Part shown: positions 46,191 through 57,039 of the stretch, piece by piece | How positions within the stretch are numbered: position 1 is the first letter of the stretch | Layout of the letters: every line of letters begins with the position of its first letter | Origin: Omphiscola glabra | Taxonomy: Eukaryota > Mollusca > Gastropoda > Lymnaeidae | Length of the DNA: 64,000 nucleotides | NCBI GenBank assembly: GCA_964017045.1 | Contig: OZ024794.1 | Location: 24,671,340 to 24,735,339, forward strand | Reading direction: 5' to 3' | The notes under the pieces: model-generated | Database searches by the model: none | Told to the model about the DNA's origin: nothing | The model's input: the letters and a program-made list of their open reading frames with translations, nothing else | Made by a program: the position numbers and the translations under genes

Positions 46191-46414
46191 TGTAATAAGT
46201 TGAGTATGGTGAGATTTAATATAGTCATCATAAAGTAAACAGATTCCTCCTATTAGTGTAAAGAGATTCCTCTTAATAGAGTTAACAGATGCCCTTAGTG
46301 AGGGCTCCAAGTTGACGATGGGACGGGGACTTTCACATGAGTTCCCGCCACTGCCTGTAGCCGATCACGTGATATTCTCGGAATGTGAAACAATAAAGCC
46401 ATGCGGAACTCACA

Positions 46415-46665
46415 TTCCTAGCTCAGTTCACCATATCCCTAGCTCAGTTCAAAATATCCCTAGCTCAGTTCACCATATCCTTAGCTCAGTTCACCATATC
46501 CCTAGCTCAGTTCAAAATATCCCTAGCTCAGTTCACCATATCCTTAGCTCAGTTCACCATATCACAAGCTCAGTTCACCATATCCCTAGCTCAGTTCAGA
46601 ATATCCCTAGCTCAGGTCACCATATCCTTAGCTCAGTTCACCATATCACAAGCTCAGTTCATCAA
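46415..46665. repeat. 21-bp minisatellite, about 12 copies
   Basis: Unit agctcagttcaccatatccc plus t. Variants (aaaatatccc, ccatatcaca) recur in the same order, indicating block duplication of about 84-105 bp. Confidence 0.93.
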
Positions 46666-46879
46666 ATTTAGCAACATTGTTTAGAAGCCCTGATATCTTT
46701 GTTACTTATAAGAAGCTCTTCCCTAATTGTTGAGTCTCTAACCAGAAGATACGATAACATGTCCAAAATTCCCGTATCTAGTTACACGCTTATGTAATAC
46801 ATGCCATTTTGAAGTTTTTATAAAAATAATCCTGGCAGCCGTTCTTAATCTATGCGACTTTTTTCATCTAAAAAATTCA

Positions 46880-47032
46880 GTCCAGTGGATATTGAAAGTC
46901 AAAGATGTTCGAACAGCAGGACCTGACAAACTATCGACAGAAGCGGTACTGAGCACGAAACTCTTGACCGTCCACTTACGAAGAACGGCGTCCCCAGCAC
47001 CGATCCAGCGGCAAGCAGACAGTGGGTCATGA
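46880..47032 (+). pseudogene. Non-LTR reverse transcriptase fragment
   Basis: One frame open for 50 codons reads VQWILKVKDVRTAGPDKLST, then EAVLSTKLLTVHLRR. This matches the start of the RT region in many non-LTR elements, where an I-x-x-L-K-x-G-KAAGPD-(I)-x-x-E-(A/V)-L motif is followed by a L-L-x-x-L-F-(R/K) helix. The expected Gly-Lys-Ala is altered to DVRTA, and the frame then stops. It is a small orphan fragment. Confidence 0.45.
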
Positions 47033-47159
47033 ATACTGGCGAAATTCAAATAACATGTAAGAGTACAGTAGAGTAACCACTTCAATTATTCGGTCGAATT
47101 TACCCTTGTACAAACATCCCACACCGGAATACATTCTATATTTAAAACAATAATATTGA

Positions 47160-47262
47160 TAACACCACACCACACAACATAACACCACACCACACAACAT
47201 AACACCACACAACACCACAATACACATCACCACACCATACCACACGACGCCACACAACACCT
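47160..47262. repeat. acaccacac-rich simple repeat
   Basis: Irregular units of cacacaacataacaccacac and shorter derivatives. Confidence 0.85.
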
Positions 47263-48355
47263 GTCTCTATAGGAAAAAAAAATAAAGATGGATCCACGAT
47301 CACACAAATACAAAACTTAATGCAAAAAAAGCAGCAACAACAACCACAACCAGCAACCCATCCACTATCAACTTTCATCAGCGCTGTCCATTTAGCAGAG
47401 GTCTTGCTCATTCAATTCCTCATAAATTTTGTATGTCTCAAGCTGTCGAAGTCAGATCCCTTAGCTGCACAGCCCGGCGCCGTGGGATACTTCAGCTCAT
47501 ATTTTATTGACGTCCAATGAACACGGCCTCTAGGTTTCCTCTCGCGTTTCAAATTGTATCAAATTTTTTTTTTCGCATTCCTTGAGGGGCATTGTCTCTA
47601 ATTGGAGGATTGAGAAAAAGAAAACGAGTCTGTAAAAATGAAAAAAAAAAAAACACGAAATTTGGGTGTTTAAAAATAAAAATAAAATGAGGGTTAATAT
47701 GCAAATTACGAAATCCTTTTATACAATTTGGCATTTGTTCGTTGGAAGGTTTTGGTGGTTTTATTTTTAATACATTTTTGTTATGTTGTCAAAGCGGTAG
47801 TTAATATTATATAGGAATAGGAATTGGTATTTGACATTAATCAAGAATAGGATGTGGTATTTGAGATTAAATAAGAATAGGATAGCTGTGTTAAATTAAA
47901 TAGAGGAAAGTTTAGGTTGGAGAATTTCAAGTTTTAAATAGATGTAAAGGGAATTACAGAAATAAGATACGTTTAAAAAAAAAATATGCACACGTTAAAT
48001 GAAATTCAAAGAATCAATCGTATGAAGGATACCTGTCAGTAATCACAATTGGGTCAAGCAATATGATCCCATTCTATCGAATTGCATTATTTTAAAAAAA
48101 AATCTCGATAGTGGACTTTTCAGAATGTTTCCCGGAGAGACGTGTGACACATGAAACACAAATTTGGCATGGGTTGCAATTATTTATTTTGTTAGAACCC
48201 TATTTTTATAATTACTCTAACTTACCCCAATAGCCCCCCCTCCCCTTTTTCCAAATCTTTCAGCGCTGTTTATGTCAGCGCATCGTTTCGATATAGAGTA
48301 CATGCTCCTCTTTTGCTTCCCTTAAACTTTCTTGATTCTACGGTTTCACTGGAAA
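47263..48355. other. AT-rich spacer
   Basis: Homopolymer A/T runs and a weak repeat of aaataagaataggat (about 47810-47890). No gene is supported. Confidence 0.5.
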
Positions 48356-48945
48356 GTGTCTAGTGTATAGTGTCTAGTGTCTAGTTTATGGTGTCTGGTG
48401 TATAGTGTCTAGTTTATGCTGTCTAGTGTATAGTGTCTAGTTTATGGTGTCTATGTATAGTGTCTAGTTTATGGTGTCTAGTGTATAGTGTCTAGTGTCT
48501 AGTTTATGGTGTCTATGTATAGTGTCTAGTTTATGGTGTCTAGTGTATAGTGTCTAGTTTATGGTGTCTATGTATAGTGTCTAGTTTATGGTGTCTAGTG
48601 TATAGTGTCTAGTTTATGGTGTCTATGTATAGTGTCTAGTTTATGGTGTATATGTATAGTGTCTAGTTTATGGTGTCTAGTGTATAGTGTCTAGTTTATG
48701 TTGTCTAGTGTATAGTGCCTAGTGTCTAGTTTATGGTGTCTAGTGTATAATGTCTAGTTTATGGTGTCTAGTGTATAGTGCCTAGTGTCTAGTTTATGGT
48801 GTCTCGTGTATAGTGCCTAGTGTCTAGTTTATGGTGTCTAGTGTATAGTGTCTAGTGTCTAGTTTATGGTGTCTAGTGTATAGTGTCTAGTTTATGGTGT
48901 CTAGTGTATAGTGCCTCGTGTCTAGTTTATGGTGTCTAGTGTATA
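48356..48945. repeat. ~28-bp minisatellite of tgtctagtttatgg and tgtctagtgtatag
   Basis: Two half-units, gtgtctagtttatg and gtgtctagtgtata, alternate with dropped or added gtgtct words, giving 24-, 28- and 36-bp spacings. About 590 bp long. Confidence 0.93.
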
Positions 48946-51484
48946 CCCCAATTGGCAACCAACTTCACGCCTCGGGACTATTCATAAAAATAACATATCC
49001 ATATGATTTAATAATTAGAAAGTAAGAGTTCTTCCCAAAGTCCAATTTCATTTTTATAAAGCACATATCTATTCATATTTTTTTAATATCATAAAACTTT
49101 TAAAAACAAGATCAACAAAATGAGGGAACAATAGCTATAACGCGAGGGCATCATTTTGTTTCAACCAAATAAGAGATGTTTGCTTTAAACGTTAATCTTT
49201 CGTCTCATGTTGGTAGGTTTAAAATTATTTTTTTGTTCTGCATTAAGTAATTTGTTCATGTCCCTCATTCTACGTTTATAATAGCTTTTTTTCAAACTTC
49301 AAATTAATTTTAAGAAATGGGTTTTGCCACAGACGTCATAACGCAGCTACCGGGGTAAAGAAAGTGATGGTGCAAAGGGGAATAAACAAATAAAAAGAAC
49401 ATCACTCGCCAAATGGGGCGAGAGTTATGTGTCTCTTTCTTTCATAAATGTTTTGTTGCGATATGGGGGCCATCCATTTAGTACGTAGTCAAATATCGAG
49501 CGTCATCCTCGTTGCACTCGTATTTTAGGATACCCCCAATGTATTCATATAAGAAGCTTTCGACCCCCCACCCCCCCCCCCCAAAAAAAAAACCAACAGA
49601 AAATCCCCCCCCCCAAAAAAAAATAAACAAAACAAAATTAACACCAACATAATCAAATAAAGTATAGATAATTGTGACGTCAAAAAGATTTTTTTTTAAT
49701 GTGTAACGGATTTACACCCTTGAGTGGTTCCAAAAATATACACCACGTCACTCGGGGTGCCACGTGAAAATGGGGGGCAAAGAGTGCAGCCGCCCCACAT
49801 AATGAGCGCCAAAATCGTCTTGACATAGGATGTTAATAGTGAATCGTCTTTTTAAATGGGAAAAGGGGGGGGGGGGTGTGTGCGGGGGGTGCGGAAGTTT
49901 TTCTATACATTAAGTGCCACCATTTTCCGGCTTTCCTCAAGGTGCCACATTTCCAAGGGATTGGCGCTGTCCTGGATTGCTACGGCGTCTTTACGGGGTA
50001 GCCGCGAAACATTACACTGTACATAATTTTAATTTATCCTTTAATCCAATGTGACATCCAGCCGTCGTGGTGCAAGCACCCGAGTAACTACTGTTTCAAG
50101 TGACTAGATTTTTAAACCGATTTCGTATTCTATTTTCTATTTGCATTTGCTATTTCAAATTGTACATTTTGGAATTTAACAAGGGGCGCCTGGTGAAAGC
50201 CTAAATTTGGCTTAGGCGCCGGGAAAAGGAAAATTCTACGAACCACTGGCATAGCATAAAGCGGGAGGATCGGAGAGACACGTCACACGCACGTTGAGCT
50301 TACGGTATAGGAAAAATGACTGTAATACTGCTACTAGTTAGTACGGTTTAGGCGATGTGTACCGAGTTCATATGTGAAATACATGGCAACATCATGATAA
50401 TGATTGCTACAAAACATTGCTTGATATTGTGTTTAGCATTCGAAATATAAATGTGCTATTTTTTGGGGACTGTCAAAATTTTCCGGATGATTAGTGTAGA
50501 TTGTTTAAATAAATGTACTTATATTCTGTCAAGACCAGCTGCGTAAGCAAAATCAACAAACCACTCTCCCCCTTCCCTTTTTTTCAAGGTGTACGTTTTA
50601 AATTCATGGCCCCCTGACCAAAGAAAAATAAATTTAGTTAAAAGTTAACATAGTTTCCTGATTAAGTTTTGTTAAAAATAGTTTTTTTTTAAAAACTAAA
50701 TTCTGATTATATTATGGCATTTTAATAATTTTATACGTGTTAAGCGGCTGCTTTCTAGAATGAAATAATGCTCTTAAGTTCCATTATTTTTTTATTTTTT
50801 TTAAATATTAAAAATAATTGAATTTGCTTTCTTGTTTTCTGTGCAAATCTTGAAGTTTCCAGGTAAAATTCAACGGATTTCTAAAAAATATACATATACA
50901 AACTATGTATACTTCTTAAAGGATACTTCATGCAATTAAAAAAAAACATCTGTTCTATTAGTACGCCGACAAACAGAAATAGATTTTGACAGTTCACTTA
51001 CACTGTTTAATTACAAGGGCGTCATTTCAGGTCTTTTCAGAAAAAGGTGGGGGGGGGGGGTGGACGAAACCAAAACTTGGTCGGCTTGTTAAGCTGTTTA
51101 TTACTGATGACACCACAGTACATAGCAATTTAAAAAAAACAGCAAAACTCAGCGGGGGGGGGGGGGGGTGAGCAAATGCCCTACCCTGCAATACGCAAAT
51201 GAGGTCACTGTTTAACTCCCATCAGTTTTTATTTACTGATTTGGAATCGCCACTGCAGCATTGAATTTAAATTATCAAACATTTTCATCATTTTTAAATA
51301 ATTCTTTACAATATATTTGTCTAAGAAAAGCTCCCTTTATTTTGGAACACATTTTTAAAAGTGTTAAAGTTGTCACGTTATCTTTCACAGAATGTGCGAG
51401 TTTTGATTCAAATGCTTATTGAAACCATCTTCAAATAGCCAATTCAATCAAAACATCAGATTTTCCAAAAGATATCGAATGAAC
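48946..51484. other. Long spacer with repeated C-to-A junctions and G runs
   Basis: Contains C12A10 (49571-49592), C10A9 (49605-49623) and G runs near 49866, 51049 and 51154. A cgaaccactgg near 50239 resembles a hAT tip, but I found no partner end. No gene is supported. Confidence 0.45.
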
Positions 51485-51490
51485 TTTAAT
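51485..51490 (-). terminator. Candidate poly(A) signal (ATTAAA), protease gene 1
   Basis: On the minus strand an ATTAAA hexamer lies about 134 nt past the stop codon of the gene at 51624-52739. It is the nearest canonical or near-canonical signal. A clean AATAAA lies farther away, near 51337-51342. Confidence 0.3.
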
Positions 51491-51623
51491 GTGTTATGCA
51501 CGTAAACACTAAAAGTATTAACATTAATCGTAAATTCTGGCACAGTGATCTAAAACACACAAACAATTGAAGAGTTCAAGATCAGCAAATTTTTAACAAA
51601 TGAATTGAACGTCTCCGATTCTC

Positions 51624-52739
51624 TTAGGAGCAAGAATCACAGCACAAAAACTGCCAAAATTGATCCAAGCATATGTTTTTGCGTCTGGCGATTTTCGAAC
51701 AGGTTCCCATCCTCTCGCCAAACACTTCCGGGGCATCTCCATAGGGACAGCGGTCTGTCATGGTGGCTATACCGTTAGAAGTGATCACACACTTGCCGTG
51801 GAAGCAGCGCTTATTTTCTCCACAGGGCGTGCCCTCCGCCATCTCGATAGACGTCCAGTGATACCGTCCATTTATATATTTAAGGTGGCACGATAACTGG
51901 GTACAGAAATTATCACCGTAGGTCTCATAAGCCCGACGGGACAGGTAAGTCCCTAGAAATCTCCTGCACTGCTCCTCCCCGTCAATTAGTTCACCAAGTC
52001 TGGGGGCCTTGACGGGTTCGGCCGTCGTGTGTCTGGCGTTTAAACAGTTCGGCCGCAGACTTTTCAGCTTCGCTTTGATTTGCCTTGCCGAGCAGGACGA
52101 GAAAAACCACTTGTTCTTGGTGCCCGGGTTCTTGTTCGGACTCATCAGGTATTCCGAACCGGGGTCACAGTCATTTTCCTGACCGTCGTGGACGCTGCCC
52201 AGCGTGTGACCTAACTCGTGGGCCGCATTCACGATCGCCCTGTAGTCTGTCGTAGCCTCCACCACGGACAGCCCCAGTCGTCCGCATATTTCACCTTCGT
52301 AGGCGTATCCCATAACGTTACCACCTCCGTCGGTGTCGTCAGAGACAAGGTCGTTGGCCGTGAAATACAGGGCGTGATCAAAGCTTTCTGATCGATCGTT
52401 CACCCAATTTTTAAAAATTTGCAGTGCCGACAGTGCGTCGATTTCGTTCGTATATGTACGTTTATTGACTGGTACAATGTCCTCGTTCCACATCAGAATG
52501 TTCAACAGCCGAACCTCGACGTGCACTCCGTATGTCTTCAAGGACTTCCATATTTCGTTGATCTCGACGAAGACACTGCGGACTTCTTCCTCGACGTTCT
52601 CAAGGGTTCCAGCATTAGTCTGCCATTTTTCGATGGTAGACTTGTCCAACACAGCCAAAACTTCCAGCACATAGTCCTGAGCATCAGAGGATGACAAAAC
52701 GGCGAGAAACTGAAGCATTAAAAACCATGCGCTATTCAT
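51624..52739 (-). CDS. Secreted short ADAMTS-like metalloprotease (copy 1)
   Basis: A single uninterrupted 371-residue frame from an ATG. Residues 1-21 form a signal peptide ending SSDAQ. The reprolysin (M12B) catalytic domain starts at once (DYVLEVLAVLDKS, 22-34) and carries the zinc site HELGHTLGSVHD (His174, Glu175, His178, His184, Asp185) and a Met-turn at Met199 (YLMSP). Residues about 245-318 match the ADAMTS cysteine-rich module (LIDGEEQC, DNFCTQLSC, EGTPCGENKRCFHGKC). The tail (331-370) has six Cys in a PLAC-like order ending FLCCDSC. A propeptide with cysteine switch, thrombospondin repeats and a membrane anchor are all missing; typical ADAMTS enzymes are more than twice as long. It should be a secreted zinc endopeptidase, with substrate unknown. 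Its paralogue lies 3.1 kb upstream on the same strand. The start was chosen as the only ATG giving a signal peptide. No strong TATA box is visible; gatacaaag lies about 60 nt upstream. Expression and activity are untested. Confidence 0.9.
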   Translation of the reverse strand: MNSAWFLMLQFLAVLSSSDAQDYVLEVLAVLDKSTIEKWQTNAGTLENVEEEVRSVFVEINEIWKSLKTYGVHVEVRLLNILMWNEDIVPVNKRTYTNEIDALSALQIFKNWVNDRSESFDHALYFTANDLVSDDTDGGGNVMGYAYEGEICGRLGLSVVEATTDYRAIVNAAHELGHTLGSVHDGQENDCDPGSEYLMSPNKNPGTKNKWFFSSCSARQIKAKLKSLRPNCLNARHTTAEPVKAPRLGELIDGEEQCRRFLGTYLSRRAYETYGDNFCTQLSCHLKYINGRYHWTSIEMAEGTPCGENKRCFHGKCVITSNGIATMTDRCPYGDAPEVFGERMGTCSKIARRKNICLDQFWQFLCCDSCS

Positions 52740-52994
52740 GACTTGCCCGTGTCAGTCTCAAACAACAAGTGCCCGTGTAGTTCTTGACTGCACTACTTTG
52801 TATCGGTAGTAATGGGTGTATTAATACGACGATAAGTTAGGACAAATCATGGGTTATTGTTTACGGTCGCCATTGCTTAATTATATTGTCTTCGTAATTA
52901 GTGTTGAAAGGTCTAAATTGTAGGTCAGGTGTATCATATGTCAAAAATTACATTGGCCCGGGAGTCTATGATTAGGCCGATGTAGTCAGTTGAT

Positions 52995-53212
52995 CAGCGA
53001 TTCTTAAACTTTGTGGATTAACCTTAATCTTGTAAACTGTTAAATCCCCCCCCCCCCCACTTTTTTATTATTTCCTCCCAGCTCCCCTTAATTTCGGTTC
53101 CTAATGACAATTAAAAAAACAACAACTTTTTTTTGGTCTAATTTTATGTAGACCGGCTACGCAGGATCGTGGAGCTGAGCCGGTCCGTGGACCACCACTT
53201 CGGGAAACACTG
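52995..53212. mobile_element. Possible degenerate hAT MITE
   Basis: Left end cagcgattcttaaactttgt and right end cggtccgtggaccaccactt through gggaaacactg form imperfect inverted repeats. The flanking octamers (cagttgat and gtctagat) do not match well, so the insertion is not proven. A C run (about 53046-53057) lies inside. Confidence 0.35.
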
Positions 53213-54244
53213 GTCTAGATTCAAGCTTGTTAACAACGATAATGATTCATCGTGTGGTTTTTGCATTTAATATGTCTATTGTCTATAGATACGTGACACT
53301 TGTTCCAAATACATAGTACACATCATAATTTACTTGCTAACCCAATGCCCAGTTGATGACCCCGGGAGACTAGTGGGGCGAGCGAGTCCTATCTACGTCA
53401 CACACATAAAACAGCCCAGCTTGTTAGAGTTGGAGCTCCCTATTAACGTGTTAGCCGAAGCAACACAGATCCACTAAGATAGGAATAAGATAAAATAAAA
53501 TAAAAAATAAAATACTTTTAACTCATCAAAATTAATCGACATCGGCTCGTTTCTTTTTCTTTTTTTTTTCCATTCATCGGATTTACCTTTTGAAAATCCT
53601 CGTTTCATTTTTTTCCGTTGTTCTTTAACATTAGTCTGTGGCAAGACTTCCCTTGGATAATTGTGCGGCATGGATGACTGTTGTGTTCTAGAGTAATAAG
53701 GGGAGAGGTTAAATATTTTCCTTTTCTTTCCCTTTTTGCCTGTATTTAATCTCTCACCTACTTATTTTCTGTCATAATTTTTGTTGTTGCTGCCCTCTCG
53801 GATACTACTTCTCAGCTAAGTGCTTTTTTTAATAAAAAAAAAAAATCAGTTTTGTCTGTTGTTTGTTCGCTGACGAAGGCTTCCTGCCGACACGTTCGTT
53901 GTTTTGTTGCGTTCCTTTTACAGGTTTTCATGAACTTTGTTTTTACTCATTTCCTTTTACGTTCTTGAGTGTGCGTTGTAATTTTGAACAGTGAGTAGCG
54001 CCACCCCACACCACCTCAAGTATGTATTAGTAGTAGTATTTATTTGCTAGTTATACAGTCTAAGCAAAGTATACGTCACATTTTAACAAGATGAATCACG
54101 TGACTGTTCCATTAATTATGTACTGTACTAAGTGAGCTACACTCGACACCTTTTCAACAAACAAAACCATCGTAACAACAACATGGAAATAAAATCCAAT
54201 TATTGCTCTTAACTGGAGGAAGCAGTAGGACCTTTTTCTGCATT
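53213..54244. other. Spacer upstream of protease gene 1
   Basis: AT-rich. A minus-strand frame at 53474-53671 is Lys/Arg-rich low complexity. Nothing was recognised. Confidence 0.45.
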
Positions 54245-54650
54245 GATGTAAGTTTGATGTGTGTTTGATAAGTTTGATGTATGCAATGTGTGTTTGATAA
54301 TTTTTGATGTATGCAATTTGCGTTTGATAAGTTTAATGTGTGTTTGATGTATGTGATGTGTGCTTGATGTCTGTTTGATACGTTTGATGTGTGTTTGATA
54401 TGTTTGATGTATGCAATGTGTGTTTGATAAGTTTGATGTATGCAATGTGTGTTTGATAAGTTTAATGTGTGTTTGCTGTATGTGATGTGTGCTTGATGTG
54501 TGTTTGATACGTTTGATGTGTGTTTGATATGTTTGATGGATGTGATGTGTGTTTGATATGCATGTTGTGTGTTTGATGGATGTGATGTGTGTTTGATATG
54601 CTTGTTTTGTGTTAGATGGATGTGATGTGTGTTCAATATTTGATGTGTAT
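54245..54650. repeat. gtttgatgtgtgtttgata-type repeat with ~129-bp duplication
   Basis: Short words gtttgatgtatg, gtgtgtttgata and gtgcttgatg are arranged in a block that recurs at about 129 bp (atgtgatgtg at 54351 and 54480). Lies between the two protease genes. Confidence 0.85.
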
Positions 54651-55707
54651 TTGCCATGTCCGAGCTGAAACTCGATGCCTTGTTCACCACCTCCTAGAGT
54701 GGGAACTTCCAGAATTTGAGCCCACCAGGGGCATCTTTTTGGGGAACAGTTTTAAGAAGCGGTGTTTCTCAACTTGATTGCGATGAAGGTTGTTCTCAGT
54801 TTCTTCGTCTAACAAAACATTTTGTGCAAAACAGAAGAAAGGGGAGAATAGGTATATTTCCTATTTTATTGTTGCAATACTCTGTTTTCTCCCTTAGCAT
54901 GTCGATCTCTCGACTAGAGGTAATGCTGGCATGGTGTTGATGCACATCCAGTGCATGGTTTTGATGCACAGGTGCACTTCAACTTCCAACAAGACAAATT
55001 ATATATGTTTATATTGTACAGATGAGCGAAAGGCACTTGAAGTAGACCTTCTTTTCCACTTTAGAGTGCAAATATAAAACTGCATTGCCAGCGCTTAGAT
55101 TATATATATTATTTTATACAAAGTTGTGACATTATTTATATCATCCTGCTTAAAGGGCGGGCATATTTAATGATGGAGTCGTTAGGAAACAAGGGATGTC
55201 TTGATGTCGGCTACAAGCTCGTTGAAAGTGACATACAAGCCTAACTTCCTTTTTATTATGACACTTAAACTGTTGTAATACATTATCATTGTATAATCTG
55301 GCTCCTATGGATTAAAACAAAACCACGTTAAGAGTCTTCAATTGTGTAAATATTAGGATTACTCAAGTCCACACAATAACCCATTACAGCTGTATAGACT
55401 TCAGCATAGGCAATGCTTATCTGACAAAAGATATTTAATGAAGGACTGCGTTCAAGCTGTGTGAAGGAAATGGCGAAACAAGATATAAGTGGAAGCTTGA
55501 AATAGAAAGACAGGACGATAAGAGAAGAACGTTTAGACTTTGAGCCTTCCTAATTAGACAGGACAAATGAAAAAAAACAAACAAAGTACAGAAAAATACA
55601 GCAACAACAAAGATTACAAAAAGACACGTCTTTTCTGGCCACCCTTTAAAAAAGAAATCAAACCAATTAAAACCGTTGTATGGCTAGTTTTCTACTATAT
55701 CATATAA
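54651..55707. other. Intergenic spacer between the two proteases
   Basis: AT-rich, non-repetitive, no coding signal. A gcggtgtttctcaacttg at about 54759 resembles a hAT tip, but no partner was found. Confidence 0.45.
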
Positions 55708-55713
55708 TTTATT
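55708..55713 (-). terminator. Candidate poly(A) signal (AATAAA), protease gene 2
   Basis: A canonical AATAAA on the minus strand, about 150 nt downstream of the stop codon at 55865-55867. It is consistent with a short 3' UTR. Confidence 0.45.
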
Positions 55714-55864
55714 ACAGCATAATAAAGTTTAGTTTGTATGGCACGAAATTATGTCCTAATACTTATTTCAAATACAGAGTTAAAAATGAACAAAGTTTAA
55801 CTGCTAAACAAACAAATTATAATATATATTGAGACATTTTTATAATGCTAAAGAAACAGACGAC

Positions 55865-56968
55865 TTAACATGATTTACAGCACCACTCTTGCCAGAACTT
55901 CTGCGAACAGTTCGGGTGGTAGCTGGCGATTTGAGGGCACGTGCTGACACTCTGGCCAAGCACGTGCGGGGAATCTCCATAAGGGCAGTCGTCTGGCATG
56001 TTCGCTACACCGTTAGCTGCGGCCACACACTTGCCGTGGAAGCAGCGCTTGCTCGCTCCGCATGCCGTGCCCTCGGCCATCTCGATAGACAACCAGTAGA
56101 GCATGTTGTTTTCGTATTTCTGGTGGCAGGATAGCTGGGTGCAGAAGTTGTCGCCGTACGTCGTGTACGCCAACCGGGACAGATACGTCCCGAGAAATCT
56201 CTTGCACTGGTGTTCGGCGTCGATCAGCTCTCCGAGTCTCGGCGCGACGATTGCTTGAACCGTCGTGTGCTGGAGGTTGACGCAGTTCGGGTTCAGCGAT
56301 TGCAATCTGGCTTTGATCTGATTCGCCGAGCAGGGTGAGAAGAACCACTTGTGTTTGGTGGCCGGGTGTTTGGTAGGACTCATGAGATATTCTTGGTTCG
56401 GGTCGCAGTTGTTACCGTCGCCGTCGTGCTTGCTGCCCAGACTGTGGCCCAGCTCGTGAGCTCCGTGCATGGCCGCCCTGTAATCCGTCGTCGCCTCCAC
56501 CACGGATATCCCGGTCTGTTTACAGACGTCGCCGATGTAAGCGTACCCCATGACGTTCGTGTCGCCGTTCGTCTCGAGGTCGTGGACGGTGAAGAACATG
56601 GCGTGGTCGAAGCTAATGGACTGAGTGGTCACCCAGCTGTGGAACTCCTGGAGCGCAGCGTCGGAATCGACTTGGTTCCCGTGGATAACCTTATTCGCTG
56701 GGATGATGTCCGCGTTCAGCAGGAGAATATTTAAGAGACGCACTTCCACGTGCAGTCCGTAAGTAGCCAGAGACTTCCATATTTCGTTGATCTCAACAAA
56801 GACGCTGCGGACCTCCTGTCTGACTTTCTCTAATGTTCCAGCATTCGCCAGCCATTTCTCCTTGGCTGATTTGTCCACCACGGCCAGAACTTCGACCACG
56901 TAATTTTGCGCTTCTACCGCCGCCAGAACTGCGAGAAAAGGTAGAATCAGAAGACACCCGACCCTCAT
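55865..56968 (-). CDS. Secreted short ADAMTS-like metalloprotease (copy 2)
   Basis: A 367-residue intronless frame. The open frame extends nine codons upstream to a TTG, but the first ATG (56966-56968) has A at -3 and begins a signal peptide (MRVGCLLILPFLAVLAAVEA), so I start there. The layout equals copy 1: catalytic domain from residue 22 (NYVVEVLAVVDKS), zinc site HELGHSLGSKHD (His171, Glu172, His175, His181, Asp182), Met-turn Met196, ADAMTS-type cysteine-rich module about 243-314 (AEHQC, DNFCTQLSC, EGTACGASKRCFHGKC) and a PLAC-like tail with Cys328, 344, 354, 363, 364 and 367 ending EWCCKSC. No propeptide or thrombospondin repeat is present. By eye most aligned residues equal copy 1, with no gap of more than a few residues. 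The coding sequence is visibly richer in G/C at third positions than copy 1 and than the AT-rich flanks. A TATA-like box lies upstream. It is probably a secreted zinc protease; the tandem arrangement implies local duplication. Confidence 0.92.
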   Translation of the reverse strand: MRVGCLLILPFLAVLAAVEAQNYVVEVLAVVDKSAKEKWLANAGTLEKVRQEVRSVFVEINEIWKSLATYGLHVEVRLLNILLLNADIIPANKVIHGNQVDSDAALQEFHSWVTTQSISFDHAMFFTVHDLETNGDTNVMGYAYIGDVCKQTGISVVEATTDYRAAMHGAHELGHSLGSKHDGDGNNCDPNQEYLMSPTKHPATKHKWFFSPCSANQIKARLQSLNPNCVNLQHTTVQAIVAPRLGELIDAEHQCKRFLGTYLSRLAYTTYGDNFCTQLSCHQKYENNMLYWLSIEMAEGTACGASKRCFHGKCVAAANGVANMPDDCPYGDSPHVLGQSVSTCPQIASYHPNCSQKFWQEWCCKSC

Positions 56969-57031
56969 GATTAATCGTTGTTTGCTGTCCTGCAAAACTA
57001 TGCGTATGGAGGATGATGCTAAGTCGTGCAG

Positions 57032-57039
57032 CTTATAAA
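57032..57039 (-). promoter_or_regulatory. TATA-like box of protease gene 2
   Basis: On the minus strand catttataagctg lies about 65 nt upstream of the ATG at 56968. A start site some 30 nt below it would give a 5' UTR of roughly 35-40 nt, a plausible compact promoter for an intronless gene. Confidence 0.45.

Noticed and set aside
56969..56995. Nine extra codons at the start of protease copy 2
   Set aside because: The upstream start is a TTG. The ATG at 56966-56968 has a better context and starts a proper signal peptide that aligns with copy 1.
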